This document shows, piece after piece, positions 10,208 through 20,440 of a stretch of DNA of 64,000 nt. The stretch is from Nereocystis luetkeana (lineage: Eukaryota > Sar > Phaeophyceae > Laminariales > Laminariaceae): NCBI GenBank assembly GCA_031213475.1, contig JARUPZ010000009.1, positions 3,435,001-3,499,000 on the forward strand. The letters run 5' to 3'. A model generated the notes under the pieces. It was given only the letters and a program-made list of their open reading frames with translations, was not told the DNA's origin and searched no databases. Position numbers and translations under genes: made by a program. The stretch's first letter is position 1, and the number at the start of each line of letters is the position of its first letter.

Positions 10208-10790
10208 GGTGGGGATGTAGTGCGTCGAAATCTTCCCCTCGGTGACCAGCTCGCGGATGTAGAAGTAGCGGAGAGCAATGTGCTTGGTGCGAGAGCTGAA
10301 CAATCGGTTCCCGAGTGCAGGCAGAGTTGCAGTGTTGTCGCAGTGAAGTGGCACTTGAACGAACTGCTCCCCAAACCCAAGCTCCGTCATCATGTTCATG
10401 CAAAACACGGCTTCTTTCATCGCGAGTGCCGATGCCACCAGCTCAGCCTCCATGGTGGACATGGCAGTCAGGCTTTGAAGGCCCGACTTGAAGCTAATTG
10501 GTGCTCTGGCCAACATCATGATGTAACACGACGTCGACTTGCCGTTGTCCGGGTTGTTAGCCCAGGTAGCGTCCGAAAAGGCTGTGAGCTTAAAACCTCC
10601 CTTCTTGTACACTATGGTGAAGCTGGTGGACCCCGCCAGGTACCTCAGAATGTGCTTGGCCGCGACCATGTGCACCTTCGACGGTTTTGACATAGCACGA
10701 GAGAGCTGGCTCGAGCTGTACATTAGCAGTGTCTCCTCCGGCTGCTTAGTGGAGAGCTCGGGTCCGTAACCAGGGGTCAGCGTTGGCTTG
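10208..10790 (-). pseudogene. pol: Copia RNase H (body)
   Basis: The minus frame contains SQLSRAMSKPS, then TAFSDATWANN (first catalytic Asp), MSTMEAELVA (Glu) and LHCDNTATL (Asp), and ends KISTHYIPT. These are the copia RNase H landmarks in order. Upstream, the usual linker between RT and RNase H is shortened: a Glu-Glu-Thr-Leu segment runs straight into MYSSSQLSR. The C-terminal end is displaced to 8,480-8,621 by the inverted insertion. RNase H would remove template RNA during cDNA synthesis. Confidence 0.88.
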
Positions 10791-11640
10791 CAGTTCGCGA
10801 AGCCGAACCGCTACAAGGCGGACTTGGTGTATTCCTCCTGGTCTATTGTGAGTGTCTTCTCCGCCCGGTTCCGGGTGACCTGTAGCCCAAGTACACGCGA
10901 CACATAGCCCATGTCGGTCATCTTGAACCGGTCCATTAGTTGTGTCTTGATCTTCTCGATCACTTCGATGTTACCACCAATCACGAGTAGATCGTCCACG
11001 TAAAGTGTGAGGGTGATGGTGACACCGTTGTGCTTGTAAATGTATACGCACGTGTCAGATTTCAGCGGGACGAAACCGATGATCTTGAGGACGGGGTGAC
11101 GGGGTCAATGGCGTGAAACCAGTTCCCGGGGGTTTGTGCTAGCCCGTAGAGGCTTTTCTCCAGCCACATGACTAAAGGACCTCCATCCTTGTCCTTGGTC
11201 TCATATCCAGGGGGTTGCGCGACGAACACTTCCTCTTTAATGTCCGCATACAGGAAAGCTGTCTTGACATCAAGCTGAATGACTTCCCAGTCCATTTCCA
11301 CAGCTATAGCAAGCACCATCCGAACACTCTGCAGCCTGCAAACCGGAGCGAACGTGTTGCCGCAGTCTAGCCCATGTACTTGGTTCCAGCCTTGCGCGAC
11401 CACCCGCGCCTTGTAGGAATTATCGGCCTTACGCTTCAGAACCCACTTTGAGTTGATGATCTTCTGTCCCGGAGGAACAGTAGAGCGCGGAACGAGCTTG
11501 TAGACCTTGAGTTCATGCAGGCTGTCCATCTCCTTTTCCGCAGCAGCGCGCCAAAATGAAGCTTCCGGTGTTTTCATGGCGTCGTAGAACGATTTAGGGA
11601 TTCCCGGCTGCATAGTCTGCACAGCATATGCGTACTCTGC
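10791..11640 (-). pseudogene. pol: Copia reverse transcriptase (broken)
   Basis: Reading leftward, the RT starts with NSKWVLKRKADNSYKARVVA near 11,450. It continues with FAPVCRLQSVRMVLAIA and VIQLDVKTAFLYADI (motif A) and has SLYGLAQTPGNW near 11,130. Motif C, YVDDLLVIGG, is intact near 10,990 but in another frame. The break lies near 11,096-11,105, where ACGGGGTG is duplicated. A TAG lies near 10,815 in SAL-stop-RFGF. Catalytic residues survive, but frameshift and stop disable the copy. Confidence 0.88.
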
Positions 11641-11689
11641 GAACCGAGGCATGTCGTCCTTGTGGGCGACGTCCTGATACTCCCCCATC

Positions 11690-12879
11690 GTGGAGTATGC
11701 GAAATTTAGGCGTCGGAGTTCGCTGACAGTCCTGGCGTTAGGTGTATTAGCAGTAGCTCTGGTAACAGCCGGGGTAATCGCGCGGCTTCCGCGCGACGCA
11801 GACCCACCTCGCGAAGAACCACCACGCGAAGCAGATCCGGAAAGCAAAGATCCCGATGGCGAAGCACCCGATGGCGAAGCACCCGATGGCGAAACACCGG
11901 ATGGCGAAGCACCGGATGGGGAAGCACCGGATGGCGGAGGACCCTGCTCGGCAGGGCTTACTCCCCCAGGCGGAATAGATGGAGTAGTGGCTGCAGTATC
12001 AATGCCAATGTCGCGGTTGGTGACATCATGGATTTGCTCTATAAGTGTAGTTACTGACGGATATGCAGCGTCTATGTTAGGAGAAGGCCCATGGATGTCT
12101 ATGTTAGACGTGTGGTCGCGCACATCCCTTACCAGGTCGTCTCCTTCGTCATACGTAAACTCTCCGTCGTCAAAGCCACCGACCTCCAGGCGAGGCAGTG
12201 CTGAGGGCGTCTCAATCAAGACGACGTTTCGACTCTCCCTCACACGCTTCGTCGCCGGGTTGTAGATCCGGTAAGACTTGCTGTCCGTGCTGTACCCAAC
12301 CAGGCGTCCTTCCCAAGCACCCGACTCCAATTTCTTGGCGTGGGTTTCTACATGCACAAACGACCTAGCCCCGATCACCCGAAGGTTCCCGAGGTTAGCA
12401 TCCTTGCCGTAGAGTGCCTTGTAGGGCGTACCGTTGCTCAACGCCGCATGTGGGACCCGGTTGCTTAGGTAGACTGCCGCCTGCATCAACTCCCCCCAGA
12501 GAAAACTCGGGAGACCCGAATCAGTAAGCAGACAGCGCACGATGCCAGCAAGCGTCCGACCTGCCCGCTCGTTCGCGCCGATCTGCTGTGGGGTGTTGGT
12601 AGACGCAAACTCCAACTGGATTCCAATGTCGAGACAGTACTGGCGGAACTCCGAACTCGTAAACTCTGTACCTTTGTCCCCCTTCAGCCGGACCAAGCGC
12701 TCTTTGGACGGAATCACAACGGCCTTGTTGAACAGCTCGAGGGAGTCAACGGTGTTTGTCTTGCTCCTGATGAGGAATATCTCCTTCCACTTCGTCAGTT
12801 GGTCAACAAACTTGGTGACGAAAGCGTAACCGCCCAGTGCTAGAGGGCTGATAGGCCCCATGGTGTCTACGGTGACAAG
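11690..12879 (-). pseudogene. pol: Copia integrase and linker
   Basis: The minus frame reads VDTMGPISPLALGG near 12,870 (first catalytic Asp), GDKGTEFTSSEF (second Asp) and NTPQQIGANERAGRT (Glu), which gives a complete D,D-35-E set. SYRIYNPATKRVRESR follows in the C-terminal region. A linker then leads to RT, including a pentapeptide repeat coded near 11,860-11,945. A TAG near 12,880 interrupts the phrase just before VTVDTMG, between the zinc region and the catalytic core. Integrase would insert the cDNA into the genome. Confidence 0.9.
11855..11946 (-). repeat. 15-bp coding tandem repeat in the copia linker
   Basis: On the + strand the words CCGATGGCGAAGCAC and close variants repeat about six times. 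On the minus strand they encode consecutive Pro-Ser-Gly-Ala-Ser units between integrase and RT. Ser/Gly-rich linkers here are usual, but a near-perfect 15-bp array suggests recent slippage. Confidence 0.75.
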
Positions 12880-13489
12880 CTAAAAAGGTCGCTCCACGTC
12901 ATATAATGCTCGCTTCGGGTGGGGTTGTTGCTCACTTTTGCCGAAGGGGCAGACGTCGCACGGCGTCAGGTCACCTTTATAGTCAACGCCGCTGCACGGC
13001 GTCTGCCGCAGAACATTCATGCTGTTGCGATTGGCATGCCCCATCCGACGGTGCCACAGGTCGACCGATACCACCTTCAAGGCAGCACCGCCCTTAGGCT
13101 TCACGGAGACCCCTGCACGGCCCTCCAGCTCAACTTCGATGGAGCACATGGTCTTCCTGGTCGCTTCGTCAACACCCAGGTTCTTCATCGGCAGGACAAG
13201 GTCGTCTTTCTCCAACCGCGGGTTGTCCGGGTAGAACAGCGAAGCCATTCCTCCCAGCATTGCCTGAGAGACGGAAAAGAGGTTCGTCCCCAGCCCAGGC
13301 ACGACGATTGCTCGGAAGGAGAAATCCCGCTTGTTCCCACCGTCATCGGCAATGGCGCCGTTGATAGTGCCGGCAGCTACCCCGTGCAGGATGTGCTGGC
13401 CAGCCGCGACGATTTCGTGGGGAACCTGAAGAGATTCGTAGTCTCGCATCAAGGCAAGCAGTCCTGGAGTAAGCTCCGGGTCTACGAAG
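12880..13489 (-). pseudogene. pol: Copia protease remnant and integrase zinc region
   Basis: From 13,489 leftward the frame reads GFVDPELTPGLLALMRDYES, then GTNLFSVSQAMLGGMA, a typical C-terminal protease phrase of copia elements. Next come DLWHRRMGHANRNSM and CDVCPFGKSEQQ, the His-His-Cys-Cys pre-integrase region. The catalytic Asp-Ser/Thr-Gly of protease is not present, because the junction with the Gag N-terminus near 13,490 removes it. The frame ends at the TAG near 12,880. Confidence 0.85.
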
Positions 13490-13826
13490 CCTTGAGGGCC
13501 GCCCACGCCGCTGCCCCGTCACCCATCTCACCCCCAGACTTCGCTTGGAAAGGCCTGGTGGTGATGTTTGCCGACCCGGTAGTGGAGAAGTAAACCAGCG
13601 AGTATAGCTGGTTGTTGCGGGCTTTCCATGTCGCCGTTGCTGCAACAGCATCAGTGTCCGTACCCACGGGGCACGGCTCCCCGTCGAGGATATTGAGAAA
13701 TTCCTGTGAATGGAACCCCACTGCCTGGCGAAACTTCGCCTGCCATTCCCTGTAATCCCGTTGCTCTTTGCAAAGGCCCACGGATTCAAGGGTGCGTTTT
13801 AACGCGTTGAACGACGATTCCGCCAT
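13490..13826 (-). pseudogene. gag: Copia Gag N-terminal fragment
   Basis: The minus frame starts MAESSFNALKRTLESVGL at 13,826 and matches the + strand Gag at 8,954 with few changes. It runs for about 112 residues to WAALKA, then joins protease-region sequence directly. So Gag from the capsid through the zinc knuckle, and the start of protease, are deleted at this place. The residue differences from the inverted copy (for example LDGEPCPVG against LDKEPCPLG) show that the two come from slightly different element copies. Confidence 0.88.
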
Positions 13827-14699
13827 CGCTTCCCGACCCTAACCAGGGACCGGGGCTACGCGCAAGGCGCGCAGGCTTTACCCACACGTATAACGCCCCG
13901 AGTACCGGAGTGAGCTCGACGCGCAAGGGACAGTGCAGGGTGTTAATTTGCTACCCGGATGTAGGCTTTGCAGGATTGCAGCCCTGAAGCTCACAATCCA
14001 CGTCTTCCGGACACTCTCCAGTATCCGCCCAGACTTCTGTGCTCCGCGAGACACAGGTACAACCTACCACAGTTGACTAAGCTGCGGTGTGTGGCGTCGG
14101 AGGCGTCAACTCCGGCCACGTCCTGCAGGCACACGGGTCAGATGCACTGCTCAGACTTGTCGAATCCTCAATCTTACACACGCACCGCGAACCGGTACGA
14201 GAAAAATGGTCTCGGATGTAGACAGCACCTCGCGTGACGCCGCACGCGCAGGTAACGTGATGCGATTCACGTTGTATGGGACTGCCGCACCGGATGCAAA
14301 CAGCCCAGTCAGATCCTCACCCTTAACACACGCTACCAAGTCGGCACTCAGCAGGTGGAAGGTGTCTTGGACAGAGTACGCCTCGCGATACGACACGCGC
14401 AGGCGATTTAGGGAAATCGATTTGAACACACGCGGAACACCAGAGCGGTGCTCTGCACGCGCAAACCAACAACCCTGCACAACTCTATTCGCCGACCGGA
14501 ATCAACGCCTAGATGTTATGCTCCCGAATGCTTTACACACAGCAGTATCGTACCGAATGTGCAGCCGAGAACCCAGGTGATCAATCCGGATCCAAACAGC
14601 AGCCGGGTTGACTCAGTGTAGACCTCCAACAGGAAGCAGACTCCAGCAGAAGAAGAGACCTTCGCGAAAAAAATGTGTATGCACACTACTCGCCACGCT
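13827..14699 (-). other. Copia 5' untranslated region
   Basis: This lies between the primer-binding site and the Gag start codon on the minus strand. Bases 13,827-14,157 are repeated in reverse complement at 8,622-8,953. The remainder, 14,158-14,699, has no counterpart elsewhere in the window and no clear open frame. Confidence 0.7.
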
Positions 14700-14717
14700 C
14701 ACGAGGCTATCATAACC
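14700..14717 (-). promoter_or_regulatory. Probable primer-binding site of the copia element
   Basis: On the minus strand, GGTTATGATAGCC follows the 5' LTR directly. It partly resembles the initiator-tRNA-Met primer site used by many copia elements, but the match is imperfect, so the tRNA is not assigned. Position is the main support. Confidence 0.5.
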
Positions 14718-15167
14718 TGTTATTGGTATTGTGTGGCTATACCCTGGCAATGTAGGCGAAGGCTGTGTCCTCAGGGTAAGCCGAGTGATGACACCGGTCA
14801 CGCAGTGACCAGGAGTGCGATACTCCGGTGTGGTAGTGAGAAAAAGACGTGATAACACGTAAACACTGGCGCTTAGTTGGCCAACACACACAGATGAATT
14901 CCACAGAGAATGCAGGAGTCCAGATGACGGCAGCTTCCAGAGATGAACAGGCAGCTAGGTTACCATCACGATTCGTCGAGATCAACACGAGAGAGTGAGG
15001 TACTCGGTCCTACCAGCTCGGTCCTACCAGCAGATATAATACGAATGCTATTCCTCCGCATAATATACGTTACATGCCGAAACGGTACATAGACTACGAT
15101 CTACGATACAGTGCAGTGCTACTGAACATTGACTCATACATGGTCATGTGCTAACATTTCCATAACA
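14718..15167 (-). repeat. Copia 5' LTR (right end)
   Basis: 450 bp, bounded by TGTTAT and ATAACA. It equals the left LTR apart from three substitutions and a 12-bp insertion rich in AC near 14,882-14,895. The exact CATTC duplication follows at 15,168. Confidence 0.95.
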
Positions 15168-15172
15168 CATTC
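15168..15172. repeat. Target-site duplication, right copy (CATTC)
   Basis: Exact repeat of 7,643-7,647, directly outside the right LTR. Confidence 0.85.
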
Positions 15173-16644
15173 TACTGGATATGATAGGCACGACATAAGG
15201 ATTGTTCGGAAGAGACAAAAAAAGCAAGAATCGGGAACAAACACACAAGAGGATACACACATGGATGAACAAGAACGAGATGGTAAATAAATGGAGTCGG
15301 CTCGTGTGTAGGCAGAGAAAGTCGGCAACGGTGATGAGAATAGCAACACACATCGGGTACTGGCAGTACATACACGTACGTGTCTGACACAATCTGAAGT
15401 ACACTCCAACATAGCCGAGGCAAGGAAATTGTAGTACTGAACGCGGATAGGAGGTCGAGACACGTGACACATCACACCCAAGATCCACACCACACGCTCC
15501 GAGAAAGACATAACAACAGCTCAACCGTGTAACCACACATTGTTCAAAAGTCGTAGACACCGGGGCTAGGAGCCACGTGACTCGCCCCCGTATATACGGA
15601 GTCAATGAATGATGCCATGATATCAACTCAGCCGATTCCGAGTGAACGCCTACCGAAAAAGCATCACAAACTATTATCGGCTGCCTCGTGGGGACTCAGA
15701 ACAGCAGCCGCGATGGGCGCAGAGGACTTGTGGCCACACGGAGCTATTGATAGCCTTACCCTTCTTGTGACACCACCCTTTTTTAATAGTTAGTTACTGA
15801 ACGCGTGATTGCTAGATGCGGACCTTACACGCGTTTTAGGGACGTGTTAATACCCCTCCCTTTTTACCACGCAAATTCGTGGATATTCGAATATTGTTTG
15901 GGTTAGGGTTACTCTTAACGTTACTGGTGGTCGTTGTGGCGTTGCGTGAGACGAAAATGCTTTCCCGGAATTCGTGACCACCCTATGCATAGGGAGTTGA
16001 ATCGAGGGGGTGGTGTTTGTTGAGGGTTGGGTTGCTACGTGTATTGTAAAGGTAATCTTGTGGTAGCTTATATCGGGTGTTGCCCTCCAAAATGTCGAAC
16101 CGGTCCGGCGGTAGCCTCACGAGTTTTACGTACCTGCTACAGAACAGCAGTACCAGCAGGCAGCTGTTGCAGCCACCGCTAAATTGAGGTGACATACCAC
16201 CCCCTTCGTACCAACTTGAACCTAATTACTTCCTGGTACTTACTATTCGAACGTCTCGAAATGAAAAAAAATACCGATAATTATTTCAAATTCTCGGCTT
16301 GCATGTGGCGACAAAAGTTATCTGGCGTACAGCTTCAACCATGCATCACTCTACGACAGGATTCAAACAATTGGACGTCGAAATTACGAAATCGAAATCG
16401 AAATCAAGAACACAAAAATGAAAGCGAGAGAAGAAAAAAGCAATAACCAGGAAAGAAAACACACTAGGGAAAGACGCAGAGTTTCCCAGATTTTCAACAC
16501 GAGCGGGGGTTGAACAAAAACTGAAAGATAGCGGTGTTACAATTATTGATACAAAAAACCTGACCAACTACATCACATGGCTATGCGTACACACACTTGC
16601 GGAATGCGCACGCCAACCCCGCGCCATGGCCGTGCAATTTTACA
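15173..16644. other. No recognisable gene
   Basis: A 160-residue minus frame (15,144-15,626) is Cys/Leu-rich and overlaps the LTR end; it has no motif and is probably chance. Near 15,896 there is one short GGGTTAGGGTTA. Around 16,385 an AATCGAA word is repeated. I see no repeat family or RNA gene. Confidence 0.5.
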
Positions 16645-16925
16645 AGTAAGTGGTACACTTGTGATCTCTTCAAACGGTCTGAGAAAGCTTGTCTATCTGT
16701 CTGTCTGTCCGATGAGGGTCACTTTATGGTCACGTACGGACAGTTTGCTTTCGAAACGACTATGCCCATGCCACACGCATCAGGTCGAAGCCCTCGCGGT
16801 GGCAACCGTCAAGGTCCAAACGACACCTAATCGGGTGCTCTGCGTGTGGACGTATCAGAGTTGTCCTTCAGCATCCCAGTCGGGGTCAGTGAACGTGAAC
16901 TCACCCCAGTCAGATGGAAAAAACA
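16645..16925 (+). repeat. Dispersed repeat A, copy 2
   Basis: Aligns with 5,409-5,665. It begins AGTGGTACACTTGTGATCTC, has CGCATCAGGTCGAAGCCCTC in the middle, and has TATCAGAGTTGTCCTTCAGC before ATCCCAGTCGGGGT. A TCTG microsatellite sits near 16,694-16,709. Repeat B follows almost directly, so A and B may be parts of one longer unit. Confidence 0.65.
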
Positions 16926-17285
16926 ATTCGACGTCAAAATATTTGTCGCAACCTACATACACATCGTGACAAAGCAGTGACGCAGAGGCAGAGCTACAGG
17001 TCCAAAGTGTGATACATACCAGGGTACTAGTTTTGAGTTGACGTTGTCGTATGAGAGCAAGTCGCCCGAGACCGAGGCTTACGCGGCTTTTACTGCACGA
17101 AAGACCCATGCTGCTTTGGTTGCTGCGCAAGCACAAGCGAAGGTAAATGCTCATGCTGCAGTGGCTCCTGACCAAGCGGGGGTCGACGCACGCGGTGTAA
17201 ATAATGGATACACAACTTCGTAAGCTGGTCTCGTTTACGATACCCCATCTTTCACTCGATTTTGCAACTTTAGGTCGTGAGCGCG
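16926..17285 (+). repeat. Dispersed repeat B, copy 1
   Basis: Aligns with 20,065-20,440 over about 340 bp. Shared landmarks are CGCAACCTACA, CAGAGGCAG, GAGCAAGTCGCC, CAGGCGAAGGTAAATGCT (here CAAGCGAAGGTAAATGCT) and CTCGTTTACGAT. In both copies one frame encodes an Ala- and Glu-rich helical peptide with AKVNA. Here that frame, at 17,051-17,208, reads SPETEAYAAFTARKTHAAL. Confidence 0.65.
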
Positions 17286-17955
17286 CATTATATACGTATG
17301 TAATTCCTTGTGAAACCTTTCAGTACCGCAGTCCCGTTATGAAAACAATATATCTTACCTGGTCGAAAATTACCGCTTCCAGGCTCAAACAACTCCGAAG
17401 TGGAAGAGCACCTTACTCGGCCAAAATCAAAGGGCTGCGGCCACATTCCGGTGTACCTGGTTGGTTTGGTTCAAAATCAGGGAATACTAAAACTAATTGA
17501 AAACGCGCGCCACGAGCGGTGGTTTGTCCGTAAGAAATCATTCTTTTCAAAAGTGCTCCTCAACATTAATCGTTTGGCCTCCAAAATCTGAATTGGACAT
17601 ATTTTCTCTGGCTTCCTCCCCCCGGATAACAGCTCTGAAGCTCCTCGACCATTCTCGCGGAGCCGCGTCGACACGAAATTATCTTGCCACACCAAACCAG
17701 AGACTACCTTCACTCGGGGGGTGGTGCAGATGAAAGGTCATGTGTGGTGTGGGTCTATGGTGCTGTATATAACTCCTGTAACCGTAGAAAACAACAACAG
17801 AGAACACATCACAGAAATTAACTGGAGCAAGTCGCTCACCCTGAGAAAGAAATAGTGAAATAAACCTACTGGGCATGTTAGTGGACATACGTACGTTATT
17901 ATATACGTGCGAGATAAGAACTAACACACAACAGTTTTAACCGAGGGCCCACAGT
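17286..17955. other. No recognisable gene
   Basis: Short frames only. Some words (CCGCAGTCCCGTTATG near 17,326) faintly recall the tandem repeat at 6,574-6,893, but I could not align them. Nothing else is seen. Confidence 0.45.
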
Positions 17956-17956
17956 C

Positions 17957-19634
17957 ACATGTTGCGGAGAAACGTTTCGCTGCTGATAAAGCCATCACGG
18001 ACAGCTTGGTGCAACTCCAACAAAAGCAGGAGAAGGATAAAACGAAGAGGGGGAAGGCACGGGTCGGGCACGCCGACGGACAGGGGAATGATAAAGAGGC
18101 CTAGGCACTGTGGGCAATGCTCTATGCTGACGATGCAGGCATAGTATCGAGATCACCCAACGGCCTGGAGAGGATGATGACGGTGATCGTGTCTGCATGT
18201 GCCGCTTTCGGCCTGACGGTCTCGGAGGCCAAGACGGAGATAATGTGTCTGCAAACGAAAGATGGGGGGAACGTGCCGTTCACCCTCACCGCCGCCGCCC
18301 AAGTGAACAAACAAACCACCGAGTTTGTGTATCTGGGCGGGGCTATCAGCGCAGATTGGACAGGCAGAAGTGTCGAGGTAACGCGTCGATTCCGGAGGGC
18401 ATGGGTATGCTTCGGACGGTATAAGATGGAAATTTATGACCGCCCGCGTGTGCGCCTACGCCTGAAGGTGCGAATACTGAGAGCCGAGGTGATCGAAACG
18501 TTGCTCTACGGTTGCGTTACTTTAGCCCGAGCAAGACTGATTACGGTAGGCTACGGGAGGTCCACCACAAGATGCTCCTCCGATGCATCGGGTGGCGAAT
18601 ACGAAAGCGCGAAGACCACATTCTTTCCTATGCTAGCGCGCTTCTCAGGACAAAATCTGAAAGCGTTGAGACGACGGTACGCAGACGTAGGCTATTGTTT
18701 GCGGGCTTTGTGACACGAATGGGAGAGGAGCGTCTGCCGAAGAGGGTGATGTTTGGGGAGATGGTTCGGGGTAAGGGTTACTCCGGAGGACAGGAGTGGG
18801 ACTGGATGAGGTACCTTGAGGAGGACCTCAAGGAGTTCGGCATCAAGCTCGAAGGGTGGCGCGAGGCAGCACAGAAAGCCGGCAGATGGTTCCGACGGGT
18901 CGAGGAAGGGGCGGAGGCCTTCATGCGGAAATGGCATACAGATGAGAAGGAGGTATCGGCAGAACGGCATAGAATAGCTGCAACAACGACCACAGCCGTT
19001 GACGCCAACGCGAGTGTGCAGAATGGCAGGGAAAAGGGGGGGGGCGAAAGGGGGACGAGGGGGAGTGGCGGGGGGGGGGAGGGGAGGCGGTCTGCCCAAC
19101 AGACTGAAGCCTGGTTATGGTCATCATCGTCATGATGCACTCCATTCTTTGGGACCCAAGTAACTAGCATGGTGCCATCTGGGCAAATTTGCGTGTCTGT
19201 ATGCTCCAGTGCCTGACTTTCGTATGTTCTTTCCCCCCCGCCCGTGATTATCGCTTTTTTGTCCCTTCATTTTGTTTTTTCATTTTTTTTTCATTCCCGT
19301 TTGTACCTCTTTGTGTCTTTGTTAGTATGGTCCGTTTGGCCTTTTTTTTTGCGTTTTGCTATCTGCGTCTGTTTTTTTTTTGTTTTGTTTTGTGTTTTTT
19401 GCTCAGCGTCATCTTCTTTTTCAGGTTTTGGTCTGCTTTAAATAGTCTCCTTTCTTTTTGTTTACCTGGTGTCCGCAGTGGTGGAGGGCGTATGCTTGTT
19501 TTTTGTTTTTGCCTCTGGTTTTACATGAATAATGAGGTATTTCTTCCACTCCAGAGTTATTGGAGCCTGTCCTGGGACCACGGACTGCATTGAATTGTGA
19601 GTTAATGTGAGGACAACAACAACAACAACAACAT
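17957..19634 (+). mobile_element. 5'-truncated LINE with a CAA tail
   Basis: The C-terminal half of a LINE reverse transcriptase (18,108-19,135) is followed by a 500-bp 3' UTR. The copy ends in (CAA)n/(ACA)n at 19,613-19,634, a usual LINE tail. The 5' half of RT and the endonuclease are missing, as in typical 5'-truncated insertions. The left edge is approximate. Part of the 3' UTR is repeated at 7,250-7,622. Its protein is clearly different from that of the LINE at 1.1-5.2 kb. Confidence 0.85.
18108..19135 (+). pseudogene. LINE reverse transcriptase, C-terminal half
   Basis: Motif C is intact: AMLYADDAGIVSRSPNG at 18,117, with the catalytic Asp-Asp at 18,129-18,134. It is followed by GLTVSEAKTEIMCLQTK and FVYLGGAISADW (the thumb region). 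A one-base change near 18,525 shifts the frame; the protein then continues at 18,534 with SPSKTDYGRLREVHHKMLLR and LLFAGFVTRMGEERLPKRVM. It ends in a Gly/Arg-rich tail at a G-rich tract. RT would copy LINE RNA at the nicked target. The frameshift and missing N-terminal half make it inactive. Confidence 0.88.
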
Positions 19635-19639
19635 ACGCA

Positions 19640-20064
19640 GAGAAACATTATTGTTCGTACGCATGGCTTCTCTGATTGATTCCAAGTTGGCCAGAATCAG
19701 GTCAAAGTTAATAAAAGACAGGGGAGACAAGCCAGGTATGCCTTCGCCTTTTCGAGCGGAAATAATTTATGATGTGAGGCTAGCCAATAGCAGGGCTCCT
19801 GGCGTGTGTACTGTACTTGTTTCAAGTATGTCACTGGTTTTGGCCTAAACGTGGGCGGGTATACCTGACTTAGCAAAACCCAAATACAAAATACCTGATA
19901 GGTAAAGAATAGTACTCATGAAAACTGAAGCACATATATAATGCACACCCCAGACAAATATAAAAAGTGAGGTCCGTAGACGAACGTATCAGGTACATGC
20001 AGTACGCATCACAAATCCCCACAGAAACCAAGAAGACCACACTATACCAAGAAAAAACGAACAA
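19640..20064. other. No recognisable feature
   Basis: About 420 bp downstream of the LINE tail with short frames only and no motif. Confidence 0.45.
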
Positions 20065-20440
20065 AAAACAGAGAACCACTCGACGTCGACAATTACCCGC
20101 AACCTACACGTCGTGAACGCGGAGTGAAGCAGAGGCAGCTACACAGGCCCAAGGTGTGATACCGAGTAGTCTTGAGTTCAGGATCCCGATAAGAGCAAAT
20201 CGCCGGAGGCCGAGGCTAACTCGGCGACCGCCGCACGAGAAACACATGCCGCTTTGATTGCTGCGGAAGAACAGGCGAAGGTAAATGCTAATCCTGTTGT
20301 AGCTGCCGCGCAAGCGGAAGTCGACGAATGCCATCTAAATAGATGATACTCCACTTTGCAAGCAGGGTACTCCTAATACGCCTCGTTTACGATTCTACCC
20401 CATTGGTCACTGAATTTCACGAGTTGTAAGCCGTTCGCGT
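20065..20440 (+). repeat. Dispersed repeat B, copy 2
   Basis: Aligns with 16,926-17,285. The open frame at about 20,127-20,345 encodes an Ala/Glu-rich helix-like peptide (SPEAEANSATAARETHAALI, then EEQAKVNAN) ending in TGA. Conservation of this frame between copies that differ at many bases hints at past coding. Repeat A does not precede this copy. Confidence 0.65.

Larger units (their letters stand above)
7648..15167 (-). mobile_element. Ty1/copia LTR retrotransposon, scrambled inside
   Basis: The element is bounded by 438- and 450-bp LTRs that begin TGTTAT and end ATAACA, and by a 5-bp CATTC duplication. Its sense strand is minus: a purine tract abuts the left LTR, and integrase, RT and RNase H read leftward. 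Two large changes are visible. Residues from about 113 of Gag to the start of protease are missing on the minus strand (junction near 13,490). In addition, a 1.59-kb segment holding 5'UTR plus gag (8,622-10,207) sits in the opposite orientation inside RNase H. Stops and a frameshift also break pol. The LTRs differ by only three substitutions and one 12-bp indel, so integration is recent. Confidence 0.93.

Noticed and set aside
10208-10690. Continuation of the + strand Gag frame to 578 residues
   Set aside because: Beyond 10,207 the frame is simply the antisense of RNase H; the true Gag homology ends at the junction.
11690-12265. 191-residue + frame opposite copia integrase
   Set aside because: Antisense shadow of the integrase-RT linker; its Pro/Asp/Gly/Glu repeats come from the 15-bp array.
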